Source: Actinomadura violacea
Lineage (GTDB): Bacteria > Actinomycetota > Actinomycetes > Streptosporangiales > Streptosporangiaceae
Direction: 5' to 3'
Assembly (NCBI RefSeq): GCF_017573465.1
Contig: NZ_JAGEPF010000025.1
Span: forward strand, 62,001-126,000
DNA length: 64,000 nucleotides
This document shows, one piece after another, positions 55,623 through 64,000 of this stretch. A program made the position numbers and the translations under genes. Numbering within the stretch: the first letter of the stretch is position 1; each line of letters opens with the position of its first letter. A model generated the notes under the pieces. It had not been told where the DNA came from and made no database searches. It worked only from the letters and a program-made list of their open reading frames with translations.

Positions 55623-58517
55623 TCAGCCCGGCAGCGGCATCGGCAGATCGCCTGGTAGATCCTGTGCCGCGAGGTTCGTCCGGACCAGCGACTCCACCCG
55701 TCCGGCGGCCATCGGGCGCGCCACCAGGAACCCCTGCCCGCGCGGGCAGTCCATCGCGCGCAGCAGCTCCAGCTGCTCCGGCCGCTCGATGCCCTCCGCC
55801 ACCACGGTCAGCCCCAGGTCGCGGCCCAGCCGGACGATCGTGCGGGTCAGCAGCGACAGCGTCTCGTCCGAGCCGAGCCCCGCCACGAACGACGGGTCGA
55901 TCTTGATGATGTCCACCGGGAGCTGGCCGAGGTAGGCCAGCGACGCGTACCCGGTGCCGAAGTCGTCGATCGCCAGCCGGACGCCGAGGTCGCGCAGCTC
56001 CGACAGCCGCGCCACGTTCTGCCCGCCGTCCTCGACGAGCACCTCCTCGCGGACCTCCAGCGTCAGCGCCTGCGGCGGCAGCCCGGTCTCCTCCAGCGCC
56101 GCCGCCACCGACTCCACGAACCGCGGCGCGGCGATCTGCCGGGCGGTGAAGTTCACCGACAGGCCGACGTCCCAGGAGTCGCGGCGCCACCGCGCCACCT
56201 CCCGGCACGCCTCCCGCAGCACCCAGTCGCCGAGCGGGATCATCAGCCCGGACTCCTCCGCCGGCCCGATGAACTCCTCCGGCGGCACCGACTCGCTCCC
56301 CCGCCACCAGCGCAGCAGCGCCTCCACCCCGGTCACCCGGGACGTCGCGAGGTCCACCACCGGCTGGAACTCCACCGCGAACTGCTCCTCGGCGAGCGCG
56401 CGCTGCAGGTCGCTGCCGAGCTCCAGCCGCCGCACCACGTCGGCGTGCATGTGCGGCGCGAACACCTCGACGCGCCCGCCGCCGAGCTCCTTCGCCCGCG
56501 CCATCGCCAGGTCGCCGTTGCGGATCAGGTCGGCGGCGGTGCGGCGCAGCCGCCGCCCCTCGTCCGCGCCGCGGCCCTTCGCCGGGCCCGCCGGCGCCTC
56601 CTCGTCCCCGGCGAACGCGATCCCGACGCTCGCCGTCAGCACGATCTGCTTGCTGCCCACCTGGTACGGGTCGACCGACAGCACCCGCAGCAGCCGCCCC
56701 GCCAGCTCCACCGCCGCGCGGGTCTCCCGGTCGTCGGACGGGAGCTGCACCAGCACCGCGAACTCGTCGCCGCCCCACCGCGCGACCGTGTCGTCGGCCT
56801 GCACGTTGGCGCGCAGCCGCCGCGCCGCCTGCGCCAGCACCTGGTCGCCCGCCGCGTGCCCCGCCGAGTCGTTGACGTCGGTGAACCCGTCCATGTCGAC
56901 GAACACGACCGCGACCCGGCCGCCCGGGCGCTGCTGCGCCAGCACCTCCCGCGTCCGCTCCTCGAAGTAGGAGCGGTTCGGCAGGCCCGTCAGCCCGTCA
57001 TGGAAGGTCAGATGCGCGACCTGCCGCTGCAGCGCGGCCTGCTCGCTCAGGTCGCGGGTGGTGACCAGCAGCCGTCCCGGCGCCTCGCCCGTCCCCGCGT
57101 ACCGGGAGATCGTCGACTCGGTCGGCAGCCAGGTGCCGTCCGCCGCGCGCACACGGCACGACACGCGCAGCGACCCCGTCGCGCCCGGACGGTCCGCGCC
57201 GGCGGCGTCCTCGGCGTCCAGGAACTCGGTGAACGCCTCCTGGACGCGCGGCAGGTCCTCCGGATGGATGATCTCGTGCAGCGGCCGCCCGAGCAGCTCC
57301 TCCGGCGTGTAGTGGTAGGTGCGCAGCGCGCCCGCGCTCGCATACTGGACGGTCGCGTCGAGGTCGCAGATCAGCACCGCGTCGTTGCTGCTCTCCGACA
57401 GCGCCCGGAAGTGCTGCTCGCTCGCCTCCACCGCGCGGCGCAGCCGGTCGTTCTCCCGCAGCAGCGCCGCCAGCCGCGCCAGCAGCACCAGCGCCGCCGA
57501 ACCCGCGACGACCGACACCACCGGCTCCAGCCCGTTGCGGCCGGTCAGCGAGTGCCCGGCGACGAACAGCGACGCCGCCGCGGCGACCGCCGCCGGCGCC
57601 AGCCCCGGGCCGATCATCCGGCCGCGCTCGTCGGGCTCCGCCGCGCCGCCCGCCGGCAGGGCGTCCGCCGGGACGTCGTCGGACGGGCCGTCCGGCTCCG
57701 GCTCCGGCGCCGGACCGGTCCACGGCACCAGCAGGAGCAGCAGCAGGCCCGCGAGCCGCAGGATGTCGGACGGGTCGTCGGACGGCCCGCCGCCGTCCAA
57801 CCGGACGAACGTCGTCACCACGTCGGCGGTCGCGAACGCCATCAGCGCCCCGAACCCCATCCACGCCAGCCGCCGGCGCCCGCGCGCCGCGCCGAGCGCG
57901 AACGGCAGCGCCCCGCACACCAGCACCACGTCGATCAGCGGGTACAGCAGCTCCAGCAGGAACTCCGACCCCGACTCGCCCGACTGGTGGTACAGCGAAC
58001 TGAAGAGCGCGACCCAGCCCAGCACGAACATCGCGCACGCGCACACGTAGGTGTCGGCCAGGTACCGCAGCCACATCCCCACGTCGCGGGACAGCCGCAC
58101 CGGCACGATCAGCCCGGTGACCAGCGCCACCGCGGCCAGCATGTAGAACAGGTCCGGCACCGACAGCGACAGCGCGCTGCGCGAGACGTGGCCGGCGAGC
58201 GCGCTGCCGACGGCGCCCGCGAACCAGCCCGCGGCGGCCACCCCGTACCAGCGCCACGACGCCCGCCAGATCCCGCCCGACGACACCCGGCGGAAGATCC
58301 CGACGTCGCCGGCGTCCGCGGCGGCGCGCTTCGGCCGCCCCGCCGACACCAGCAGCGAGATCGCGGCGGCGCCCGCGACGACCGCCTCCGTCCAGGCGAT
58401 GAAGGCCGTGCCGCCCCAGCCGAGCAGCGACCCGGTGGCGTACAGGACGCCGACGATCGCGGCCATGGCGACCGGCACCGCCCGCGGCGGCATCCGCCTG
58501 GCGTTCTCGCCGCTCAT
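55623..58517 (-). CDS. Membrane PAS-GGDEF-EAL protein (c-di-GMP turnover)
   Basis: A 964-residue protein from ATG 58517. Residues 1-~400 contain ~10 TM helices with linkers (MASE-like sensor), then a PAS domain (residues ~405-525; VEASEQHFRALSESSNDAVL), GGDEF (RWGGDEFAVLVQ, active site intact) and EAL (VTGVEALLRWWRG; LAIDDFGTGYASLAYL; IKID; VVAEGIERPEQ). The catalytic metal-binding residues of EAL look present, so it may degrade c-di-GMP; the GGDEF inhibitory-site Arg (RxxD) is replaced by VQAD. Which activity dominates cannot be told. It lies next to the ilvB operator but is unrelated in function. Confidence 0.93.
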   Translation of the reverse strand: MSGENARRMPPRAVPVAMAAIVGVLYATGSLLGWGGTAFIAWTEAVVAGAAAISLLVSAGRPKRAAADAGDVGIFRRVSSGGIWRASWRWYGVAAAGWFAGAVGSALAGHVSRSALSLSVPDLFYMLAAVALVTGLIVPVRLSRDVGMWLRYLADTYVCACAMFVLGWVALFSSLYHQSGESGSEFLLELLYPLIDVVLVCGALPFALGAARGRRRLAWMGFGALMAFATADVVTTFVRLDGGGPSDDPSDILRLAGLLLLLLVPWTGPAPEPEPDGPSDDVPADALPAGGAAEPDERGRMIGPGLAPAAVAAAASLFVAGHSLTGRNGLEPVVSVVAGSAALVLLARLAALLRENDRLRRAVEASEQHFRALSESSNDAVLICDLDATVQYASAGALRTYHYTPEELLGRPLHEIIHPEDLPRVQEAFTEFLDAEDAAGADRPGATGSLRVSCRVRAADGTWLPTESTISRYAGTGEAPGRLLVTTRDLSEQAALQRQVAHLTFHDGLTGLPNRSYFEERTREVLAQQRPGGRVAVVFVDMDGFTDVNDSAGHAAGDQVLAQAARRLRANVQADDTVARWGGDEFAVLVQLPSDDRETRAAVELAGRLLRVLSVDPYQVGSKQIVLTASVGIAFAGDEEAPAGPAKGRGADEGRRLRRTAADLIRNGDLAMARAKELGGGRVEVFAPHMHADVVRRLELGSDLQRALAEEQFAVEFQPVVDLATSRVTGVEALLRWWRGSESVPPEEFIGPAEESGLMIPLGDWVLREACREVARWRRDSWDVGLSVNFTARQIAAPRFVESVAAALEETGLPPQALTLEVREEVLVEDGGQNVARLSELRDLGVRLAIDDFGTGYASLAYLGQLPVDIIKIDPSFVAGLGSDETLSLLTRTIVRLGRDLGLTVVAEGIERPEQLELLRAMDCPRGQGFLVARPMAAGRVESLVRTNLAAQDLPGDLPMPLPG

Positions 58518-58921
58518 CGCGCCGTGTCCCTTCCTGCCCCGCTGGGAGCTGTCCTTCCCTCGCGGGCGCGGCGGTGCGCCAGAGGGGACGTGGGTCCGCA
58601 GACCGCCCCGGTCGCAGGGATAACGCCCGGAGGGTCGTGGATCGTGCCCCGCGCGGGGTCGGCGCGGGACGGGCGGCGCATCGGATGCGCCGGCCGGAGA
58701 CCAGCGACGTTGCCGCGCTGCGGGATCACCGTGATGCTCAGAGTACGTTCCGTAGGTCACGGACCGATTGAGGCTGGGCGTCCTCATGGCGACGAACCGC
58801 CCGGTCGGCGATCCGTTTGGGACGGCCGAAACGCGATCGTCACCGAATCGGCCCCTTGCCCGGCATCACGCTGAGTGACCGTATTTCGGGGCATGACATG
58901 CTGGGAGCGGGAGGCGTTCTC
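58518..58921. other. 404-base divergent promoter region, no gene
   Basis: Between the divergent GGDEF-EAL and sugar dehydrogenase genes. It includes short GC-rich inverted segments and A/T-rich islands (about 58735-58765 and 58875-58900) that may be promoters. No ORF with a plausible start is supported. Confidence 0.5.
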
Positions 58922-60001
58922 ATGCGCAAGCACCTGATCGTCCTTGCCGCGCTGGTCCTCGCGGGCTGCTCGTCGTCCCCGGCGAAGGACACGGGCGGTG
59001 GGCGCACACCGGCGCCGGCACCGCCCGGCGGTGCCGCCCCGCCCGGAACGCCCCGGGTTCTGGTCACCGGGCTGAAGATCCCGTGGGCCATCTCGTTCCT
59101 ACCTGATGGTGACGCCATTGTCACCGAACGTGGCTCGGCGCGGCTGCTGCGCGTCACGCCCGCCGGCAGGACGACGGTCATCGGGACCGTTCCCGGCGTC
59201 GCCGCGGCGGGCGAGGGCGGCCTGCTCGGCGTCGCCGTCTCCCCCGGCTACGCCCGCGACCACCAGATCTTCCTGTACTACACGTCCGCGACCGACAACC
59301 GCGTCGTCCGCGCCGGCTACGACGGGCGGCTCGGCACGCCGCAGCCGATCGTCACCGGCATCCCCAAGGGCGAGATCCACAACGGCGGCCGCCTCGCGTT
59401 CGGCCCCGACCGGATGCTGTACATCACCACCGGCGAGACCGGCCGCGGCGAGAAGGCGCAGGACAGGAACTCCCTCGCCGGGAAGATCCTGCGCGTCACG
59501 CCCGACGGGGCGCCCGCGCCCGGCAACCCGTTCGGGACCCGCGTCTGGACGTACGGCCACCGCAACGTCCAGGGCCTCGCCTGGGACCCCAAGGGCCGCC
59601 TGTACGCCACCGAGTTCGGCCAGGACCGCTTCGACGAGATCAACCTCGTCCAGAAGGGCCGCGACTACGGCTGGCCGGCCGTCGAGGGCTTCGGGAACCA
59701 CAAGGGCTTCACGAACCCGCTGCTGACCTGGAAGACGTCCGAGGCGTCCCCGTCGGGCCTCGCCTACGCCGGCGGGTCACTGTGGGCCGCCGCGCTGCGC
59801 GGCGAGCGCCTCTGGCAGATCCCGCTGACGGCCTCCGGCGCGGTCGGCCGCCCCATCGCCCGCTTCGAGGGCACCTACGGCCGGCTCCGCGCCGCCGTCC
59901 GCGCCCCCGACGGCTCGCTGTGGCTCACCACCAGCAACCGCGACGGCCGCGGCTCCCCGGTCAAGACCGACGACCGCATCATCGTCGTCCCGCTCCGCTA
60001 G
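58922..60001 (+). CDS. PQQ-dependent sugar (glucose/sorbosone-type) dehydrogenase, lipoprotein
   Basis: A 359-residue protein; ATG 58922 has GGAGG upstream and a lipoprotein signal ending LVLAGCSSS, so it is anchored outside. Residues ~50-359 are a six-bladed propeller of the soluble glucose/sorbosone dehydrogenase type: LKIPWAISFLPDGDAIVTER, GEIHNGGRLAFGPDRMLYIT, SLAGKILRVTPDG, GHRNVQGLAWDPKGRLYATE and FGQDRFDEINLVQKGRDYGW. Catalytic His and calcium-site residues sit in these blocks. Its tail overlaps the convergent DUF4253 gene by 4 bases. Confidence 0.93.
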   Translation: MRKHLIVLAALVLAGCSSSPAKDTGGGRTPAPAPPGGAAPPGTPRVLVTGLKIPWAISFLPDGDAIVTERGSARLLRVTPAGRTTVIGTVPGVAAAGEGGLLGVAVSPGYARDHQIFLYYTSATDNRVVRAGYDGRLGTPQPIVTGIPKGEIHNGGRLAFGPDRMLYITTGETGRGEKAQDRNSLAGKILRVTPDGAPAPGNPFGTRVWTYGHRNVQGLAWDPKGRLYATEFGQDRFDEINLVQKGRDYGWPAVEGFGNHKGFTNPLLTWKTSEASPSGLAYAGGSLWAAALRGERLWQIPLTASGAVGRPIARFEGTYGRLRAAVRAPDGSLWLTTSNRDGRGSPVKTDDRIIVVPLR

Positions 60002-60744
60002 TCCCACCAGAACGACCAGCTCGGCCGGCCGACCAGCCCGGCGGCGTACTCCTCCCTGTCGCCGACGCCCTGCCAGATGTTGTCCGGGCAGAACGCCTCG
60101 TGTTCGGCGGCCACCGCACGGGCGTGCTCGATCGTCCGCGGCGGTGCGGCCACCGACAGCCCCAGCACGTCGAACCCCACCATCACCACGCGCGCCCCGA
60201 ACCGCTCCTCCCACGACCGGACCACCGCGGATATCTCCGCCGTCCGGGAGTGGTTGACCGGCCCGGACCATCCCATGACCGTCAACGTGTCGGCGCCCCG
60301 GGCGGCCGGCACGAGCCCGAGCAGGAACTCCGCGTCCTCCGCACCCGATTCGGCGGACACCCGCGCGAACTCGTCGGCGTCCTCCACCCCGTCGCCGGGC
60401 GGGGCGAGCCCGGGCCACGGGACGGCCGCGTCCTCCCCGCCGGACCCGCCGCCCCTCAGCACGGCCTCGACATCGAGGGCGTCGATGTCGGCCACCGTGC
60501 CGTCGACGAACAGCTCCCCGTCGTGCCAGGGCCGCGCCGGCTCGCCTCCGAGCGTGTCCAGCAGCAGCGGGTACAGGCCCGTCCTCGCGCGCTCGTCGTA
60601 CAACCGGCACCACAGCTCGCCCAGCTCGGCCTGCGGCTCGTCGGAGACCCACAGCGCCATGACGCCCTCGGGCCCCTCCTCGGGCACGACCAACCTGCCG
60701 GGCGGCAACCCGCCCGGCAGGGCCGGAAACGCACTCTCCACCAT
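59998..60744 (-). CDS. DUF4253 protein
   Basis: A 248-residue acidic protein. The last ~110 residues are the DUF4253 domain: AEISAVVRSWEERFGARVVM, VAAEHEAFCPDNIWQGVGD and final GRPSWSFWWD. The N-terminal half is acidic and Pro/Glu-rich without known motifs. Members are common in actinobacteria; function unknown. Confidence 0.9.
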   Translation of the reverse strand: MVESAFPALPGGLPPGRLVVPEEGPEGVMALWVSDEPQAELGELWCRLYDERARTGLYPLLLDTLGGEPARPWHDGELFVDGTVADIDALDVEAVLRGGGSGGEDAAVPWPGLAPPGDGVEDADEFARVSAESGAEDAEFLLGLVPAARGADTLTVMGWSGPVNHSRTAEISAVVRSWEERFGARVVMVGFDVLGLSVAAPPRTIEHARAVAAEHEAFCPDNIWQGVGDREEYAAGLVGRPSWSFWWD

Positions 60745-60792
60745 GCCCGCGAAAGCTAGCGCACGCCTACGACACCGAGGCGGCGGGAGCCG

Positions 60793-62295
60793 TCAGGAGG
60801 CGCCAAGCTTCTCCAGGATCAGCTCGCGGGCCCGGCCCGCGTCGGCCTGGCCCCGGGTCGCCTTCATCACCGCGCCGACGAGCGCGCCGGCGGCGGCGAC
60901 CTTGCCGGAGCGGATCTTGTCCGCCACGGCGGCGTTGTCCGCGATCACCTGGTCGATGATCGAGGCCAGCTCGCCCTCGTCGCTGACGACCTTCAGGCCG
61001 CGGGCCGCGACGACCTCGTCCGGGCCGCCCTCACCGGCGAGGACGCCCTCGAAGACCTGCCGCGCCAGCTTGTCGTTCAGCTCGCCGGCCGACACCATCG
61101 CCTGGATCCGCGCGACCTGCTCCGGCGTGATCGGCAGCTCCGCCAGCTCCACGCCCTGCTCGGTGGCGCGGCGCGACAGCTCGTTCATCCACCACTTGCG
61201 GGCCGCGCCGGAGTCCGTGCCCGCCGCGATCGTCGCCTCGATGAGGTCGACGGCGCCCGCGTTCACGACGTCGCGCAGCTCCAGGTCCGACAGGCCCCAC
61301 TCCCCCTGGACGCGGCGGCGCCGCGCGGCGGGCAGCTCCGGCAGCGATGCCCGCAGCTCCTCCACCCACTCCCGCGACGGCGCCATCGGCACCAGGTCGG
61401 GCTCGGGGAAGTAGCGGTAGTCCTGCGCCTCCTCCTTGCTGCGCCCGCTCGTGCTGCGGCCGGTGTCCTCGTGGAAGTGCCGGGTCTCCTGGATCACCCG
61501 CCCGCCCGCGTCCAGCACGCCGCCCTGCCGCTCGATCTCCGAGCGGACGGCGCGCTCCACCGAGCGCAGCGAGTTCACGTTCTTGGTCTCGGTGCGGGTG
61601 CCCCACTCCGACGCGCCGCGCGGCATCAGCGACACGTTCACGTCGCAGCGCATGGAGCCCTCCTCCATGCGGACGTCCGAGACGCCGAGCGAGCGCACCA
61701 GCTCGCGCAGCTCCGTCGCGTACGCGCGGGCCACCAGCGGCGCCTTGTCGCCCGTCGCGGGGATCGGCTTGGTGACGATCTCCACCAGCGGGATGCCGGC
61801 GCGGTTGTAGTCGACCAGCGAGTGGTCGGCGCCGTGGATGCGGCCCGTGCTGCCGCCCACGTGCAGCGACTTGCCGGTGTCCTCCTCCATGTGGACGCGC
61901 TCGATCTCGATCCGGTACGTCTCGCCTTCGACCTCGACGTCCAGGTGCCCGTCGATGCACAGCGGCTCGTCGTACTGGGAGATCTGGAAGTCCTTCGGCA
62001 TGTCCGGATAGAAGTAGTTCTTCCGGGCGAACCGGCACCACTCGACGATCGTGCAGTTCAGCGCCAGGCCGATCTTGATGATGCCCTCGATCGCGGCGTG
62101 GTTGGTGACCGGCAGCGACCCGGGCAGCCCCAGGCAGACCGGGCACACCTGCGTGTTCGGGTCCGCGCCGAACGCCGTCGGGCAGCCGCAGAACATCTTC
62201 GACGCGGTGCCGAGCTCGATGTGCGTCTCCAGGCCGAGGACGGGCTCGTACTTCGCGAGCGCCTCGTCGTACGGCATGAGTGTCGGGGTGCTCAC
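60793..62295 (-). CDS. gatB: Asp-tRNA(Asn)/Glu-tRNA(Gln) amidotransferase subunit B
   Basis: A 500-residue GatB. YEPVLGLETHIELGTASKMF, zinc ligands in CGCPTAFGADPNTQVCPVCL, HMEEDTGKSLHVGG and the C-terminal YqeY-like domain (ATRGQADAGRARELILEKLG) are present. With GatC and GatA it converts Glu-tRNA-Gln and Asp-tRNA-Asn. GTG start overlaps the gatA stop by 4 bases (62292-62295). Confidence 0.97.
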   Translation of the reverse strand: MSTPTLMPYDEALAKYEPVLGLETHIELGTASKMFCGCPTAFGADPNTQVCPVCLGLPGSLPVTNHAAIEGIIKIGLALNCTIVEWCRFARKNYFYPDMPKDFQISQYDEPLCIDGHLDVEVEGETYRIEIERVHMEEDTGKSLHVGGSTGRIHGADHSLVDYNRAGIPLVEIVTKPIPATGDKAPLVARAYATELRELVRSLGVSDVRMEEGSMRCDVNVSLMPRGASEWGTRTETKNVNSLRSVERAVRSEIERQGGVLDAGGRVIQETRHFHEDTGRSTSGRSKEEAQDYRYFPEPDLVPMAPSREWVEELRASLPELPAARRRRVQGEWGLSDLELRDVVNAGAVDLIEATIAAGTDSGAARKWWMNELSRRATEQGVELAELPITPEQVARIQAMVSAGELNDKLARQVFEGVLAGEGGPDEVVAARGLKVVSDEGELASIIDQVIADNAAVADKIRSGKVAAAGALVGAVMKATRGQADAGRARELILEKLGAS

Positions 62296-63791
62296 TTCGC
62301 CTCCGCCAGTTCGGGGGCCTCGGCCAGCAGCGGCCCGCCCCAGCGCTCTTCCAGGGCCCGCTCCACGGCGGCGCCCACCCGGTAGACGCGGTCGTCGCCG
62401 AGGACGGGCGCCATCACCTGCAGGCCCACCGGCAGGCCGTCCGCGAGGCCGCACGGCACCGAGATCGCCGCGTTCCCCGTGAGGTTCGCCGGGATCGTGC
62501 ACAGGTCGGCCAGGTACATCGCCATCGGGTCGTCCGCGCGCTCCCCGATCGGGAACGCCGTGGTCGGCGTGGTCGGCGAGACCAGCACGTCCACCTGCTC
62601 GAACGCCGAGTCGAAGTCCTGCTTGACCAGCGTGCGGACCTGCTGCGCCTTGCCGTAGTAGGCGTCGTAGTAGCCCGACGACAGCGCGTACGTGCCGAGC
62701 ATGATCCGCCGCTTGACCTCGGGCCCGAAGCCCTCCGCGCGGGTCAGCGCCATGACCTCCTCGGCGCTGCGGGTGCCGTCGTCGCCGACGCGCAGCCCGT
62801 ACCGCATCGCGTCGAACCGCGCCAGGTTCGACGACGCCTCCGACGGCGCGATCAGGTAGTAGGCGGGCAGCGCGTACGCGAAGTGCGGGCACGACACCTC
62901 GACGACCTTCGCGCCCAGCGACTCCAGCAGCTCCACGGCCTCGTTGAACCGCGCGGTCACGCCCGGCTCGTAGCCGTCGCCGGCGAACTCGCGGACGACG
63001 CCGATCCGCAGGCCGTCCACGTCGCCGCTGCGCGCCGCCTCCACCACGCCCGGGACGGGCCGGTCGATCGACGTCGAGTCCATGACGTCGTGGCCGCTGA
63101 ACGCCTCGTGCAGCAGCGCCGCGTCCAGCACGTTGCGGGCGAACGGGCCCGGCGTGTCCAGCGACGACGCGAACGCGATGATCCCGTACCGGGACGAGCC
63201 GCCGTAGGTCGGCTTCGTCCCGACGATGCCGGTGACCGCCGCGGGCTGGCGGATCGACCCGCCCGTGTCGGTGCCGGTCGACAGCGGCGCCTCGAACGCC
63301 GCGACCGCCGCCGACGACCCGCCCGACGACCCGCCGGGGATGCGCGACAGGTCCCACGGGTTGCGCGTCGTCTGGAACGCGCTGTTCTCCGTGGACGAGC
63401 CCATCGCGAACTCGTCCATGTTCGTCTTGCCGAGGATCACCAGGCCGGCCTCGCGCAGCCGCCTGGTCACCGTCGCGTCGTACGGCGGCCGCCAGCCCTC
63501 GAGGATCTTCGAGCCCGCCGTCGTCGGCATGTCCGTGGTGGTGAACACGTCCTTGTGCGCGATCGGGACGCCCGCCAGCGGGCCGAGCTCCTCGCCCGCC
63601 GCGCGCCGCTCGTCCACCCTGCGCGCCTGCGCCAGCGTGGTCTCGGCGTCCACGTGCAGGAACGCCTCGACCCGCCCGTCCACCGCGGCGATCCGGTCCA
63701 GGTGCGCCTGCGCGACCTCGACCGCCGACGCCTCGCCCGCCGCCATCAGCTCGCCGAGCTCCGCGGCGCCCTTGCGGAACAGCTCCGCCAT
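62292..63791 (-). CDS. gatA: Asp-tRNA(Asn)/Glu-tRNA(Gln) amidotransferase subunit A
   Basis: A 499-residue amidase-signature protein: catalytic Lys in PIAHKDVFTTTDMPTTAGS, cis-Ser/Ser in GGSSGGSSAAVAAFEAPLST, and the DTGGSIRQPAAVTGIVGTKP motif. ATG 63791 is used, overlapping the gatC stop. It supplies ammonia from glutamine to the GatB site. Confidence 0.97.
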   Translation of the reverse strand: MAELFRKGAAELGELMAAGEASAVEVAQAHLDRIAAVDGRVEAFLHVDAETTLAQARRVDERRAAGEELGPLAGVPIAHKDVFTTTDMPTTAGSKILEGWRPPYDATVTRRLREAGLVILGKTNMDEFAMGSSTENSAFQTTRNPWDLSRIPGGSSGGSSAAVAAFEAPLSTGTDTGGSIRQPAAVTGIVGTKPTYGGSSRYGIIAFASSLDTPGPFARNVLDAALLHEAFSGHDVMDSTSIDRPVPGVVEAARSGDVDGLRIGVVREFAGDGYEPGVTARFNEAVELLESLGAKVVEVSCPHFAYALPAYYLIAPSEASSNLARFDAMRYGLRVGDDGTRSAEEVMALTRAEGFGPEVKRRIMLGTYALSSGYYDAYYGKAQQVRTLVKQDFDSAFEQVDVLVSPTTPTTAFPIGERADDPMAMYLADLCTIPANLTGNAAISVPCGLADGLPVGLQVMAPVLGDDRVYRVGAAVERALEERWGGPLLAEAPELAEAK

Positions 63792-64000
63792 CAGGCCTCC
63801 TCGTCCAGGATCCGCGGTACGCGGAAGCGCTGCTGCTCGCTGGCCGGCGCGCAGGCGAGCGCCTGCTCCGGGGTGAGGCACGGCCGCACCTCGTCGGGCC
63901 GGTACACGTTGGTCAGCGGCAGCGCGTGCGAGGTGGGCGGGATGTCCTCCGCCGCGACCTCCTGCACCCGCGCGACCGCGGAGATGATCTGGTCGAGCTG
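63791..64000 (-). CDS. gatC: Amidotransferase subunit C, 5' truncated by window
   Basis: The last 69 residues of GatC: ALPLTNVYRPDEVRPCLTPE and FRVPRILDEEA are diagnostic. The start lies beyond the window end. gatC-A-B are translationally coupled (TGATG at 63793-63789). Confidence 0.92.
   Translation of the reverse strand, partial: QLDQIISAVARVQEVAAEDIPPTSHALPLTNVYRPDEVRPCLTPEQALACAPASEQQRFRVPRILDEEA

Overview
The window is very GC-rich actinobacterial chromosome: GTG and TTG starts are common, genes often share 4-base stop/start overlaps, and attenuator leaders sit ahead of branched-chain amino acid genes. Gene content (a DUF574 methyltransferase, a second set of nuo membrane-arm genes, gatCAB next to ilvBNC, serA, leuB, ilvE and cimA) fits the Streptosporangiales/Thermomonosporaceae, perhaps an Actinomadura relative. 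The genus is an inference. There is no rRNA gene, CRISPR array, insertion sequence, prophage or integrase.

Region 1 (1-9900) holds the 3' end of a GH3 glycosidase with a 22-bp-stem terminator, a MerR regulator, a beta-hydroxyacid dehydrogenase fused to a RidA domain, a LysR regulator, a likely operon (SAM hydrolase, polar amino acid ABC importer, NUDIX hydrolase), an MHYT membrane protein, and a divergent MarR/epimerase pair with palindromic operators between them. Region 2 (9906-17537, minus strand) is a tightly coupled operon nuoA-X-nuoH-J-K-L-M-N. It lacks all true redox subunits. X looks like a fused, cysteine-poor relic of NuoB plus NuoD. Region 3 (17700-24050) has a small secreted protein, a DHA2 exporter with two CsoR-type operator-like palindromes, a 12-repeat Asp-box propeller protein, an EspR-like regulator and a DUF574 methyltransferase. 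Region 4 (24186-28945) is a four-gene envelope operon of unknown function.

Region 5 (28950-33318) has a tRNA-Gln/Glu/Glu operon with promoter and terminator, DUF2461, FAH-family and CBM2-anchored proteins, a Sel1-like protein, an MhuD-like heme monooxygenase with a His tail, and a small acetyltransferase. Region 6 (33347-55600) is branched-chain amino acid and serine biosynthesis: cimA, ilvE, leuB, serA, ilvC, ilvN and ilvB. cimA and ilvB each have a short leader ORF rich in Ile/Leu/Val codons, a perfect inverted repeat and a hairpin followed by T6. The same 15-bp palindrome (TCTC-N7-GAGA type) lies 45-55 bases upstream of the cimA and ilvB leaders and of a third leader-like ORF near 42.5 kb, which suggests one shared regulator. 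Between these genes lie a decayed two-component locus, a cobalamin riboswitch with cbtBA, an FhuF-like protein, a thymidylate-synthase-like orphan, a DUF2079 protein and a PadR/ABC/FtsX operon with its own operator.

Region 7 (55623-64000) has a PAS-GGDEF-EAL membrane protein, a lipoprotein PQQ-type sugar dehydrogenase, a DUF4253 protein and gatCAB, with gatC running off the window.
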